Below are positions 47,701 to 60,189 of a DNA stretch of 64,000 nt, piece by piece. Each line of letters starts with the position of its first letter. Positions within the stretch are counted from its first letter, which is position 1. The position numbers were made by a program, and so were the translations under genes. This stretch comes from Prorocentrum cordatum (taxonomy: Eukaryota; Sar; Dinophyceae; Prorocentrales; Prorocentraceae), in contig CAUYUJ010001747.1 in assembly GCA_963575745.1 (NCBI GenBank), forward strand, positions 496,836 to 560,835, given 5' to 3'. The notes below the pieces were generated by a model. That model did not search any database, was not told the DNA's origin, and saw only the letters and a list, made by a program, of their open reading frames with translations.

Positions 47701-48620
47701 AGAGAAATGTTTTAAGTCTTAAGTCTTCCCAGAAGACAAACAACAACTTCTCAGAAGGCGCGAGGGCTTCTGAGAAGTCCCGCCGCCTTCTGAGAAGGCC
47801 TTTTCTTTCTCACTTCCCACCCTCGCTCGCCTCCGACATATCCCTTTCCGGATTCGTGGGTCGATCATGCTGTGTGCCTCCCGCCTTCTCTCTCTTCTCT
47901 TTTTCTGTTCTCTCTCTCTCTCACTCTTTATTCCTCAATTCCTCTCTCCTGTCCCACACCTTGTTTTCGGTTGCAGCTCGAGTCCGCCAAGGACGACGGC
48001 GCCCCCAAACAAACGTAACAAACGTAGCGCTTGAGAAACTAACGACTCCGAGGGTGGAAGCCCTGGCTGCCCCGACTGGCGAGGTGCAGCACCTCGTCAC
48101 CCCGGTCACCGGCATCCAGCTCACGGACAGCCACGCCGCCGGCCCGCGCGATTGTCCCTCCCGCATGCCGTCTCCCACCCGCACCCCCAGAGATGGAGGG
48201 GGTGAGGAAAGGCTGGGGAGGAGGAGCGGTTGATAGACAACATATCTTGCACCACTCGCGCGACCCGGGTGCTGGCGCAAATTTCACGCGCCCCTCTGCC
48301 CCCGATGCAATGCTGGTTGGCATCGCCAGCGGGGCGCAGGATTTCGGCCAGTCGAGAGATCGACACATCGCGGCGCAGCCCTCCATTCTTTCACTGGAGG
48401 CGCTGGAAGGGCTCACGAATCAACATAACAGGGTTTTGTCCATCAGGCCGTCGTTGTCATCATCGTCGTCGTCGTTGTTGCGCGGCGGGTGCCACAGAAA
48501 AAACAGGAATGAGTTACCCGCTATTGGTGGGACCCCAGTCCTTCAATAAAGCCGCCGAGAAATAATTAGCGGCCCCCTTTTTTTGGGGGGGGGTCTAAAG
48601 ACCTTTCAGGGGTATGAGCG
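47701..48620. other. Unassigned DNA with CTTCTGAGAAG repeats
   Basis: Four short copies of the CTTCTGAGAAG type lie at 47735-47805, one as a near palindrome GCCTTCTGAGAAGGC. Then a (TC)-rich tract (47885-47945) and ~600 bases without recognisable coding content. Confidence 0.35.
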
Positions 48621-48929
48621 GGCATGAGGAGGAGCAGGAGGAGGAGGAGGAGGGGGAGGAGGGTGAAAAGGAGAAGGAGGAGGAGAAGGAAAAGGAGGAG
48701 GAGAAGGAGACGTCTCAGCCGTGGCATCTTCGCCGGCGGGCTTGCGACCGCTCGGCGAGCAATCCAGACGGATACCCGCTTCCCAGAAAGAAGAGCGGAT
48801 GATGATGATGATGATGATGAGGAGGAGGAGGAGGAGGAGGAGGAGGAGGAGGAGGAGGAGGAGGAGGAGGAGGAGGAGGAGGGGGAGGGGAGGAGGAGGA
48901 GGAGGAGGAGGAGGAGGAGAAGGAGGAGC
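48621..48929. repeat. GAG/GAT trinucleotide tracts
   Basis: GAG/GAA-rich DNA lies at 48625-48712. A pure (GAT)7 run at 48798-48819 passes directly into (GAG)n, nearly perfect for ~110 bases to 48929. The long Ser/Pro/Glu open frames on both strands here are created by the triplets. Confidence 0.95.
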
Positions 48930-48996
48930 TGTAGGGATACAATCCCAATACTGTAACACTGCATCCCATACTTGTGATTCGTGGTAGTTCACGATC

Positions 48997-49985
48997 ATGG
49001 CGTGGAGTTGGTGGGGCAGCAGCTCTTGGAACGCGAGCACTCAGGCAAGTCAGGGTTGGGACATGCAGTGGTGGCAGTGTTCATGCAAGTACTGGATTCC
49101 GAAGGGTAAGAGTAAGTGCAGGCGGTGCGGGTTGAGGTGCCTCCCTCTCCAATGACCCTCGCGGACTTTTGGCCAGAATTGCCAAGTTCGCCACCTTCGA
49201 TGAGCCCGCCGTCGTCGAGTCAGACGAGAGGCCCTGGGACTTCGACGGCGACGGCGACGACGGCTTCGGCGGCTACTAGTCCATCCGGGCCCGCTACTAT
49301 CGTGCATCCGGGGGGGCATGGGAGCAGAAATCAAGCCGATTGCTGTCGCTACTATCCATGAGTGTGAACATGCACTGAAGGCGCTGCCCGGAGCCGAAAA
49401 GCATGCGGACGTCCGCAACATGTTGGTGGACAAGATTGCAGCGAACAAGAGGGCCATCACGTCATCGAAACCTTTTCATTCGCAGTTGTCGTCGGCTACG
49501 GCGGCGCTGGCCCGGACGCAGGAGGCACGCGATGGTGGGCGCGCTGCCTTCCAGGCCGCCCAGGAGGAGGCGGGGACTCCATCGAGCGCCTGTCCACGTC
49601 CATGCGCAACATCATGGAGGACATGAAGGCCTCCCCGGTTGTGCCCGGGTACATCTGCCAGCAAGCGGAGGAGGCCATGATGCAGGCCCTGGTCGGCATC
49701 CGGCAGGTGGCAAGCGAGGCGCAGAAGACGGCAGGAGGCCAGGCGGGTGGCCCACCCGCAGCCAGATCGAAAAGATCTTCCAGTGATCCTGCTTTGGCGT
49801 CCCCTGGCAAAAGTATGCCAGGGGCCGCTTCTGCCGGGGCGCCTCGAACGAGGCTGACCGGCAAGACTTTTCTGGAGACGCTGCAGCTTCCAGCAAATTT
49901 TAATCCTGCCGCCGCCGTGGGCCTTCCAGCCTTCCACTGCCCATGGACGGTGACAGTCCATTACCCGAAACACCCTGTGTAGCAC
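48997..49985 (+). pseudogene. LINE ORF1-like protein with zinc finger, broken
   Basis: The ATG at 48997 starts a Trp/Ser-rich segment with W-W-Q-C-S-C-K-Y-W-I-P-K-G-K-S-K-C-R-R-C near 49070-49130, a RanBP2-like finger (two close Cys, an aromatic, C-x2-C). That frame stops at 49155. Later pieces are in frame 1 (49318: A-T-I-H-E-C-E-H-A-L-K, with a helical K-R-A-I-T-S...A-A-L-A-R-T region) and frame 3 (49602-49982: R-N-I-M-E-D-M-K...). A finger followed by a helical region just upstream of a LINE endonuclease suggests ORF1. Confidence 0.45.
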
Positions 49986-50182
49986 TAGCGTCGGGTGGGG
50001 GGTTACCAGCTTTTTCCTAACGCAAATGGTCGTGACCGAGCGTGCGGGCGCAGGCCTGTCGACAACGAATTCGGGAAGCGTGCTGGGGCTACCCGCGGGG
50101 GGAGTACAGTTGCTTTGATCCTTCCTGCTACAGCCCCCTTTGGGAGAGCTTCGACTACAAAGGGGGAAACAGCGCGTTTAAG

Positions 50183-51148
50183 TTTTACTACTGCTAACGT
50201 GTGCACCCTTCTCGACATTTTTTTTTGTTTTTGCGAGCGGTGTTCAGGTGGGGGGGCGAATGCCCTCACAGCTACAGCGTCTGGCACGGACGTCTACAGA
50301 TTATGGAAATACAGTTCGACGTGTTAGGTCTTGATGTGCTTCGGGTGCAAGAGAGTAGGACGCAGGGATCTGAGGTTGTTCCGGGTCTTGTCTATGATCG
50401 GTATAGTGCAGGTTGCGACGAGCGCGGCAATTATGGCACTCAGCTGTGGATGCGCCGGTGCGGGCGCTTGCGCGTTGAATATCGGGTGCCGCACAACCCC
50501 CGCCTCCTCGGGGCCGTGGCGCGCGTCCGCGGTCTCAGGGGCATTGTGCAGGTCATCGTGGGGCATGCGCCGCATGAAGGAGCAGCTGTTGAGGCCAAGC
50601 ATGCTTTTCGGGATCGCGTCTCACAGCTCACTGGAGTCGCCCAGTCGAGAAGCTATACGCGTGTGCTGTTGGTCGATGCGAATGCCCGCGTCGGTTCGGT
50701 GAGAGGGCAAGGTCTTGGCGATCGCCGGGCCGAGCAGGAAAAGTACAATGGCTATTTGCGTCGCACTTATACGACGCGTTGTCCGGCTTCGGCCGTAAAT
50801 ACCTTTTGGGGCGCGGGGCGCGCCTGGACGTTGGCATGGAACCTTCGGCATCGAATCGATTACATTTGCATCCCGACATGTTGGCATGACCATGTTGTTG
50901 CTTGCAGCGCTTCTGAGGACATTGATCTGGCCCGTTCGGCTAAAGAAGATCATCGGGCTGCCTCGGCGGGCCGTCGCCCATGCTGGAGCGTCTTCTGCTG
51001 CCGCGGGAAGTGGGTCTTCGACGGAGACGCCTCTCCCAAAGGCGCCGCCTCCTCCGGTGGGGCATCCTGGGGGGCGCAACCAGGGCCACCGCCGCGCCGC
51101 CAACGCTTCCGGCGGTGGACAGGGCTAACGCTGGAAAACATGCATTAA
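50183..51148 (+). pseudogene. LINE AP-endonuclease domain without reverse transcriptase
   Basis: T-T-A-N-V-C-T-L near 50185 (frame 3) is followed, after a frame change, by frame 2: D-V-L-R-V-Q-E-S-R near 50330 (metal-binding Glu), V-L-L-V-D-A-N-A-R-V near 50665, R-H-R-I-D-Y-I-C-I near 50848 and K-E-D-H-R-A near 50945, the ordered motifs of an APE-type nuclease. These enzymes nick chromosomal DNA to prime LINE cDNA synthesis. The frame ends at 51148 and no RT motif follows before the copia remnant, so the element is 3'-truncated or was overwritten. Confidence 0.65.
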
Positions 51149-51839
51149 GGCTGAGACGCTGGGAAAGGGGGCGAATGCGAGAGCGCCGCGGAGACCCGCC
51201 ATGTGGATGACGACGACGACGATATAGTTGTAGATGCTGACGGATGCCACGGCTCCTTATGCGAATGCCAACGGCTGCCAACGCTTGCGGCCCTGCCGCG
51301 CCGACGCAGAGAGAAACCCGCAACGCGTGCGCGACCTCCTCCGCGAGAAGCTGCCCACGAGACTGATTCGGGAAGGGGGCCCGGGTGGCAACAAGCGGGC
51401 CCTCCCCGGTCGCGATGGCCTCATGCGCGTGAGCCAATAGTTTTCCAAGAGATTGCGCCGCCGCCCGTTTCGCCGCGATGATGGCAAGGATCGATGCGAC
51501 GAGAGGTTTCTCCGTGATTGCCCAACCTTCGACATCGTGGATGGCTGGGCTTCTCTCGCGGACCTCCTCGCGCATCAAAGCGGCGGGAAGGTCTACTCCG
51601 CGGCCGTGCAGTGGGTGGGGCCTGGCGAGCCAGTCATGGACTACATCGCACTGGCGACGATTATGATAGCGGAGGTGGTGGGCCGCTCAGGCGATCAGAG
51701 GAATCGCCCAGAGGTCGATGGGGGCCACCTGCGGAAGCGCAGCAGCTGGTGCAGAGCACGACGATCCAGCGACCCCCCCCAGCAGACGAAGGTTTGCCCG
51801 TGCGGGCCGCCAACGGCCACTCCAGATTAGTTTTCGCTG
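51149..51839. other. Unassigned, between LINE fragment and copia remnant
   Basis: Short frames only (for example 51453-51830, with D-C-P-T-F-D-I-V-D-G-W-A-S-L-A-D-L-L). No domain recognised; it could be LINE or copia residue. Confidence 0.3.
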
Positions 51840-53640
51840 GTCCGAAAGAGCCTCTACCGACGCGAAGCTATTCTGACGGATGCATGCATTTCGCTCATGG
51901 CGCAAAGATGACAAGCATCCCGTCGATCATGGAGAAGGGCGTCTCCTGCCACGCGGGGGGGTACTACCCGCGGCGGAGCCGCCTCGGCAAGATATGACAA
52001 GGGCGTCCGTTTATACATGGATGCCCCTACATGCCAGGAGACCACCGTACCCAGAGCGGATCCTTCAACGACGCGGAAATCGCTGCATTCGTCCTTTTAC
52101 CGCTTCTATTGCATGATAAGTCCAAAGCGTGGCGCACGGCAAATGATATATTCTTTGCAAACGGGAATGCGAACGGCCGCATTTCGCCGCTGTATATCAT
52201 GCAGCTTGTTGCCCTGGCTGGCCACCATAGGAATTTTGCGTGGCGCGGCCCGCTGCGCTTCGACGCCGCCGTCGGCTGCGCCGCCGCCGCGGGGGGAGAG
52301 GAGCTGAATCGGGGACGGGGTCGGCCCGCGCGCCCCCTCGGCTTGGGGGTCGAGACCCCGCGTGGGAACCTCGGGGGGGCAGCGATGCACATGATGAGTG
52401 TCTCTGGCGGGCGCGGGTCCCATCAGCGCGTGGAAACGCGGTCACGCGCGCCTGTTACGTCGCGGCAGAACCCCCCAGCACCAGCGCCGCCACCTGGGGG
52501 GTCCGTGGCGCCAGCAGTGATGGAAGCAGCCGTAGCCCAGATGGCCCTTTCCGACCCGTGGGCCGTCGCTGCGCGCCTCCGACAGACCATCTGCCCCCTT
52601 TGGGGGGCGTGGCTGCGCCGAGGAGGCCGGCCAGTGCCGCGGGATGGGTCCGGTTCGAGCCCATGGGCCTGGGCTCGCCGGCGAGTCAGCCACATCTGGC
52701 GCGCTTTTCGCTGCGCCACCAGGCCAGGGGGTCGCGACTCGCGACCTGCAGCAACGGTTGCAACATTTGCAGAACCACCCTGAGTTGCTGACAGCACTCC
52801 ACGAGATTACACCAATGACTCCGCCAGCGGCAACGCCTATCGCCGCGGCCGCGGCGCCGCAGCCCGGAGACGTGCCCGAAGCATCTGCCCGCTGCGATCC
52901 CCGTTGCGAGCGGCAACGCTTAACCCAGCAACGTGAACAAGGAATCGAGGAGATGCGGGCCCTCTGGATAGACGTCGCGGGTCGCCTCGAGAGGTGGCTG
53001 GGGGATTGGGCGCCGCCACGCCCCTGGAGCCGCGATCCCGACCCGACGTCGGCTGGTAGATCCCAATGCGCGCCGGTGTTCGGCATGCGCCCGCGCCTGG
53101 CAGGATCTCCTCTTGGTGCGCCAGCGCCACCTCCCACGGATGCGCCGACGCACCCCGCATTTCATCGTGACATGAATGGGCGGGGGCGTGCTGGTAGGAC
53201 CGTTTCACCCAATCGGTGCACGAGGGAGACTACGGGGGATTTCCACGGGAAGTCTGCCGCGCGCGCGGTGGGTTTTGCGCTGCCGCCGCACGTGGCTTAC
53301 CAACCCGCGCCGTTGGATGCGGGGGCGCAGGCGCATGGAACTAGCGCCGCGATGCCAGCGCCACTTGGCCCTGTCACGGAGGGCATCAGAGGCATATGCC
53401 ATGATATGCAAGCGAACGTGGCATCCCGACACAATCTGGTCGCTGCAGCGCGGGCGCGAAACGACGCCCGACGCGCCGACGGCCGCGCAGCAGCAGCCAG
53501 AGGATTCATCGCGGAAGCGCGCAGAATTGTATTGATACGCCATCATCCAACGCGGTGGCGCCGCCCGCAGATTCTGCCACTGAGTCCACGTTGGAAAGAC
53601 ATGGGGGGCTCCGGCCACGCGCGCAGATGCCGACGATATC
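51840..53640 (+). pseudogene. Copia remnant, N-terminal region (gag-like, Pro/Arg/Ala-rich)
   Basis: 51880-52000 reads F-A-H-G-A-K-M-T-S-I-P-S-I-M-E-K-G-V-S-C-H-A-G-G, reminiscent of the H-G-T-x2-x2-I-x-x-I-L-x-x-G-L motif of ADP-ribose/RNA 2'-phosphotransferase folds. Another frame (52031) continues with S-F-N-D-A-E-I-A-A-F and S-P-L-Y-I-M-Q-L. 52644-53753 is a 369-codon Pro/Arg/Ala-rich frame with a helical Q-R-L-Q-H-L-Q-N-H-P-E-L-L segment. Functions are not assignable. Placement upstream of RT suggests gag. Confidence 0.35.
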
Positions 53641-53790
53641 AGATATTGAGTGCACTCGATGCGCGGTATGCTTGCAGCCTTTCCTGCCGAGGGAGACCTT
53701 GTGGCGCCTGCAAAGTGAGCATCAGGACAACGTTGCATGCTGGGATGGTGTGAACAGGGCACATGTTGTCAAACACTGGAGGCGCGACAG
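53630..53790 (+). pseudogene. Degenerate RING-finger-like segment
   Basis: I-E-C-T-R-C-A-V-C-L-Q-P-F ... L-W-R-L-Q-S-E-H-Q-D-N-V-A-C-W-D keeps the first Cys pairs, the H and a C-W of a RING-H2 plan. The Cys before E-H is now Ser and the usual F-H is D-N, so zinc binding is lost. Confidence 0.4.
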
Positions 53791-56188
53791 CAGACCGCCC
53801 AGACGCAGGCTGACCGCTGCCGGTGGAAACGCCGAACAACGATCCACGGCGAGGGAGTTCGCCCGGCAGCGCGCCATGAGCGGACTACGACCACAACCCA
53901 TGACGACGCTCAGACGGGGGCGCCCACGCTGTTGGGGAGGCTTCAGCAGCAGCTGCAGGCCACCAGCACTGGTACAGGCCGGCGTGGGCTGCCTCCTCCG
54001 AGACAGGGGCAGCGCCGCCGAGTGGAGTCTCCGCAGCGCGCTCGCAGTCAGACCAGCCCCATTTTGGTGGCGATCTTGACGATGCAGAGCGGAAGCGCTG
54101 CCCGCGGGCCCCCATCCGTCACGAGCGTGGATCGCCAAGCGCTCCAACCGCGCGCCAATATCCAAATTGTCTTGGCGATCGAGCCTGTAACAAATGACGT
54201 GCTACGCGTGGCGCGCCGACTGGGGTCGCGCCTCAGGGCGCGCTTCCATGGTTGAGCGGGCGGTCGAACAACGGCGGAGACGCTGCGCGGGCGCGTCAGA
54301 TGTCCGCGCGAGCGCGCCAACTGGGCATCAGGCCCAGATCGCTCAGAATCATGTTGTCCGACGGCCGACTGTCTATCTGAGAAGATATCGGCTCAGACGC
54401 CAAATTTCTTTGACGGAAAGCGGCTCGGCGTTCTGAGGAGAATGCCAGGCAGCGCGGCTTTCGAACCGCGCGTCGTGATCTGGCGGAAGCGCTGTGTGTC
54501 AATGGAATTGGCGCGGGTTCGGTCCTGCAGGACTCCGAGGGAAATTCCCCATTGCCTGTGACTATCTCAACGAGACGCAGATGGGCACCTTCGCCGCCAA
54601 TGTCGCAGAGGGCATCGGCGCTGACATATTTGCCCTTTTTGGCCTGACCAGCCTTCAACGGAAACGCGTAATCTCGGTGCTCGAACACGGGAAGGATATA
54701 TCAACATTTCCATTCTGAGAAAAGCATCAGCGACCATATGGCCACCCCGCTCGCCGAATTCGAGGGCGCGGGGCGGGCGAATTTCAGCGGCCCCTGCAAG
54801 TCTGAGGGCGCGTGTTTCAATGTTATAAGTGCGGCAGGCAGTGGGGTGGCTGGTAAGTACCGCTTGACAATGGTGGCCTGACGCTGCGCTGATGCGGAAA
54901 CGCAGTCTGGATACTTGCCCAGTTCCCCCTCAGCTGACGGCGCGCGCCCTCGGGGCCACGATGGAATTCCCGCGGGGAATGCGGGGGCGCAGGCCGCTGC
55001 GCGGCCGCGCTGTTGCGAAGCGCGCGGCAGGGGGTAGATGGAGGCGGAGATGCATTTGGCACAAGTAGAAGTGGAAACACAGACGCGCATTAATGGGATC
55101 ACGAGGCCCGGCAGACCCGACTCAGCTGCCGGGCTCGTGCTTCGCGATTTGGCGGAGAGAATTGCCGTTCGCGCGCTGGCGATGTAATCGGTGATCGGCT
55201 TCGCGAAGCGTCGCTTGGATTGTTGCCGCGCTCTCCAGGGCGCCAACCATCCCCGCGCGGATGGCCGCGGCCGCCTGGAGGTGACTAGCTCGATGAAAGA
55301 CCTCCTCATGACGCAGGTCGACAGGGCGGCTGAGCATTGGGCCCCAATTCCACGCTGCGCCATGGACGGGGCCGGCTCAACTAGCGGTGGCGCGAGCGAA
55401 GCGGCAGCCATCATCGGGAGAGACCCCGACAGCACCTTCAGCACATGGCCGTGGGCGCTGACGCCCCCGAGCACGGCGGAAACGCTAGCGTCCCGTGGCG
55501 GGGTCGAGCTGAGGAGACCCGGCCTTCATCTTGCCGGTCTAGTGAGCCGGTGCATGCCCGGTGGGTGATTATGGGAGATATTCGCATTGTTTCCGCGCAA
55601 CTCCGCCAGCGTGGATACGCATGCGATAGGATAACATATGCAGAAGTTTCGTGGGCCAATGGCTCCGTGCATTCGGGGGATGCGTTGGCCGGAGACTGCA
55701 AGTTGCGTGGATCTCCACGCCGGCGGGAAGGCGCATGCACGCACCGGGGGAAAAAGGACATGTGCACAGTGGAAGCGGATACGCAATCGTGTAACTAAAA
55801 CGATTGGGTTGAGTATGCATATCGCCATGATGTGTCGGCCAGACTATACGTGGCAAGTAAGGCCTATTAAATATGATTCGGTGCCTACATTTCACCGCGA
55901 TGCGCCTGCGCCTATGTCACTTTGGATTCAAGTGCGACCGAAGGGGTCCTTAGTCCAGTGGCTCATACCTATAGGTCGTAACTGCGTGCAGTCGCATCCC
56001 CGTGACAACGTGGATATGTAAAAGTGCGGATGCTACCCAACATGCGCTCGATCGGTACGGTCGTGCCCAACAGTGCGCCGCATGGCGCCATCGTGTCCTA
56101 GCGGCACTCACCTCATGCCTTTTGGAAACAGTAGCCAAGCACCCCCCGCGAGAAAATAGCGGACACGCCATGCAGTGCACGTGCTCGA

Positions 56189-57383
56189 TTGGACCGCAAT
56201 GTGACCCAATTCGTGATATTGGGCGATAGTGACCCCGAGCAATGCGACTCAGTCACGAGAAGAGTTGCACGTGACCTTGACGCAAACAGTATGATGCAGG
56301 ATGCCACAGTCAAGGACCAGCCTACAGGCTATGACTGGTGCTCTCCATCTTCGACAGGGATAGAGAACAATCGCGCCGATTTATATCGCGACGACCCAGG
56401 GCCCGCGCCGCTAGGCGAAGCCTCGCGGACGCGCCCACAACGAAATAACGCGCCAACCATCCAGGATGATTGTTCTCTTCCCTCCCCGATCTTTGGGCCG
56501 CAATCCGCCCCTGTTTTTTCGACTCCCAAACTGGCGTGCCCGACTGAAGCGCGCAGTGGACAACGAGAGGAGCAGAAGGCAGACAAAGCGACAGGTATCA
56601 AACCCAGAATGGTACCGCATGAAGATGAGGAAGGAGACAGTTGCCGCGGCGAAAGCCGAGACGGTCTTAAGTCAAACGCATATTGCAGTACCGACGTACC
56701 ATATGACTCAGGTTCAGACTCCGACCCGGAGCACATGTTCTTCGCGCCATCAGCGGGCGCGCGCGCCCGCGTCTCTGATTCCAGTCCGACATTATTCCAC
56801 GGGCAACAGAAAAAGGTTTTGATGTGTTGGAGATGTGCGGTGGAGCGGGAAGCATGCCACAATTTTCCATCTAGCGCCGTCTTTCGTCAGGTGGTAATCT
56901 TGATATGAGAACTGGAGCTGACTTGGGGCGCCAGACGGTGCAACGGGCTATGCTGCATTACCTGCATACGTATAGGGCAGGGTTTGGAATTCTGCAACTA
57001 GCTTGCCGCGCCACTGGATCACCATCATATGTCCACGCCACGATCAACTGCAACGCGCGGTGATAACAGTGGAATCACCACCAAGAGGATTCACCGTGCA
57101 TCATTTTCTGCCGCACCGTCGACAAAACCCAGGGCGAAGTGCGCAGATTCTGGATGTGCGAACACCCGCAGATACATGGATTGACGAGATACCTGGTTGG
57201 CGCGCACTGCAGGAACGCACGTGCACGCGCAACATCTCAAAATATCAGTGCGCCACAGGGTTAATATATAAAAACGGCGCCCTCATCGGGTTGCCGACGC
57301 AGATCATGCGCGCACGTCGATCTTCTGGCGCCCTTCCAAGAGATGGATGCAAGGGTCGCCACGAAGGTGTCCAAGAGGTTTAA
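56189..57383 (+). pseudogene. Copia remnant: disordered linker and methyltransferase-like segment
   Basis: 56189-56908 is a 239-codon Ser/Asp/Pro-rich frame. In another phase, from 56815, D-V-L-E-M-C-G-G-A-G resembles a SAM-binding loop and is followed, after a TAG, by L-S-S-G-G-N-L-D, T-G-A-D-L-G and then F-W-M-C-E-H-P-Q near 57155, spaced like the motif I and motif VI regions of a C5-methyltransferase-like fold. At least four in-frame stops are present. Confidence 0.4.
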
Positions 57384-60189
57384 TGCAAGGGTCTTCTGAC
57401 GTCGATCTTCGGACGCGCAGGTGTGCAATGCGGAGTTTGCTGCAGCGCAACAGCACGCGCGTGCGCGTTATGCGCTCGCCGTCTATGCAGTCCACATCGC
57501 GCAGAAGCTCTTCGAACCACCTGTCGATCCGTAAAGCAGACGGAAACGCGCCCCGGTCTTTGTGGCCAGCAGTGCAGGTTTTGACCTTCACGCCGAGGGC
57601 ATGCCGCGTGGCCCCTCGGGTGCGACAGCCAGGCCGCCACGGGGGGGCTTGGGGTGCCCTGCGCGCGTAGATGACATCCGGCAGAATTTTCCATGCCACG
57701 CAAGGGGCCCACGCATGCGTCGTGGGCACGACTGTCACCCTATCCGTGGGAAGTGCGAAAGCTCCAAGAATAACAGTGCTGCGAACAAGGCGTGGCACGC
57801 GAAGATTCCTGGCAAGTGCAGACTCGCGAAAACGTTGGAACTGCCAGCCGGCCCGCGCCAAACTCCATTCGACGCCCCGCGCGCCACCAGCGGGGGCGCC
57901 AGCCCCGCCTGCAGCTCCTCCAGCAGAACCCGAAGCACGTCCAGATGCCCTGCGATAGAAGGCTGCCAGCCCGGGTAAACCCAGACAGCTATACACCTCG
58001 CCCGCATCTTTCTGCAGCTGCCACTCGAGGTGCTGGGGGTCACGACATGGCGCGGGGGAAACGCGCTGGCGGGGGCGGGGGAGGAGGAGGCGCAAAACCT
58101 CCGAAGTTTTGACCCAGCTGTCGTTGCTCAAGGGCTCCGAAAGCTACGCCTACGGTGGCGCCGTGCTAAGGGGCCTAAGATGATGTTTGCTTTGGGAGAT
58201 GATAGGCCTTCATCCGGATCAACGGCGCGCGCGGGAATGCCGAGCGCGGGAGAAGACAGGCAATGCCGCCATGCCGCCAGTGGCCTCATCAGGGAAAGTC
58301 AATGAGGAATGTGCATGTTACCTGGTCCATTATAAGACGCACATCGTATTCCATATTATAGACCCGCGCATTTCGCTTTGCATCTGGTCAAGCCATCCTC
58401 GGTCAAACCATGATTTTGGTGCTGGACGCATGCCGCCGCGCGCGGCTACACCGTGGCCTTGCAAAGATATTATACTCAGATGGAGAAGGTTCTCTTAGCG
58501 ACGACACAGCGGGACATCCTCAAACGCAGAGGAACTGCTGAAATCGGGGTCCGAGCACGCGGGCAACGCGCCACGATGGTATAATCTAGATGTGGAATCC
58601 CACGGCAGACCACGTACGTGATGGAGGAAAAAACAAAACGACAGAGCATGTCTCTTAATATCCCCCCTCTGCTAAATGAAGGAATGTTCGTGACCAGCGC
58701 TTTTACGTTCTACAAGAGTGCGTCCATATCAAGCGTTGTATGGACGCCAGCCGGCATGTCTACCCGAATTGCCGACTTTTGACCACGAGCATCAGACGGA
58801 AGCGACTGACCACTCCCGAGAACAGCGGATGCGCGAGATCAGCCGCGAAGTTATTAGACAAGCGACGGCAGTTGCTTAAGTTAGCAGAGCACTACGCACT
58901 AAGACAACACCACCACGGCATATTCTCCATCGTGATGGCGGTCTCTAGTAGATTACCACAACGAAGGACGACTGGGGAGGTTGGAGTGGTCCGTGCCCAG
59001 TTGCACGCCACGACCCTGGCAGGGGCCGAGCCATTGCGCGGGTCGGTGCTAGCGAGGTCGCTGTTCAATGCCCTGATTTAGGGTACGCGTTTTACATTGA
59101 AGTGCTGATGGTCCGAGAACTCGGTTCCAATCCCACTGCGCTTCGAACTGCGCATGCCTTTAGCGAGTCTATCTGCAGGGCTACCTGCGATGACCTTTGG
59201 ATACTCGCCAAGTAAGCAGGGGCGCTTTCGCGTGACCGCGCCCAACAAGCTATCGCCCCACATGCGCCTGGCATTGCAATGCTGGATCTGAAACTATATC
59301 AGGATCGAGAACGTGGTCGCAGTCCCACTTGCCAAAGTATCCCTCGACTACCAGTTGCTACTTACTTCGGTTGCTGTACATATGCCCATTATGACGACGT
59401 CGTCGCGCCGGGTTTTCGCTGCCACGAGTCGAACGGCACCGCCCTCGACATGCGCGCAGTCATTGGGTCTGCACGCGCAAGGATATTACAGTGTCCGAAA
59501 TTATCCAAGCCTCAAGCCGGCGTCGATGAGGACCTTCCGACATTCGAGGAGAATGCGGACGACCCCGCAGCGCGCGGCGATATTCGCCCGGCGCAAACGT
59601 GAGTGAACAAAAATGGAAGAACATTAAAAAACGCCCCCACCTACAGGGTGCCCCCCACGATTCAAGAGGAATTTGCAGCCGACCTCGACTTATACCCTCG
59701 AAGCATGGCGCGCATAATTTGGCAACCAACGCGAGCTTCTCGAGACCGCGAAGCAATTTGCGTAATACTTATTATGAAGGAATCAGACCAGACGGTCCTG
59801 ATCACCGTGGCCAACCATGACCCAGGCATTCGTCATCGCGGAGACGCACGCCATCACAATCCAGATGTGCATCGCGTCTCCGTGTTTCCACATTGCGACG
59901 AAGAGTATATTCTTGACAGCGACAAGTCTGGCGAATCCATTGAATTTTGCGTCATGGCAGACGTGGCCAATGCGGTACTTCCGGAACAGCAGCATGTTCC
60001 ATTGCAGAACGACAGCGCTACCACAATGCGGATATACGTCTCCGCAGCTACCAAATTCGCGTTGGAAAGGAAGATGGCCTGATCACTAAGGCTGAAATAT
60101 TTGCCAGTCCAGTGCAGGTAGGCAAGGAACTCTGCACTCAGCTAAATATTGAGCTTGATAAAGCGCTTCACGATGACATCTTTCAGACG

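Larger units (their letters stand above)
48997..51148 (+). mobile_element. Second LINE fragment (ORF1 and endonuclease only)
   Basis: Adjacent broken ORF1-like and endonuclease frames on one strand. It is different from the 38.6-42.7 kb LINE in ORF1 type (zinc finger here, coiled coil there), so the two are separate families. Confidence 0.5.

Noticed and set aside
48566-49040. Poly-Ser, poly-Pro and poly-Glu ORFs on both strands
   Set aside because: Products of the (GAT)n(GAG)n triplet tract.
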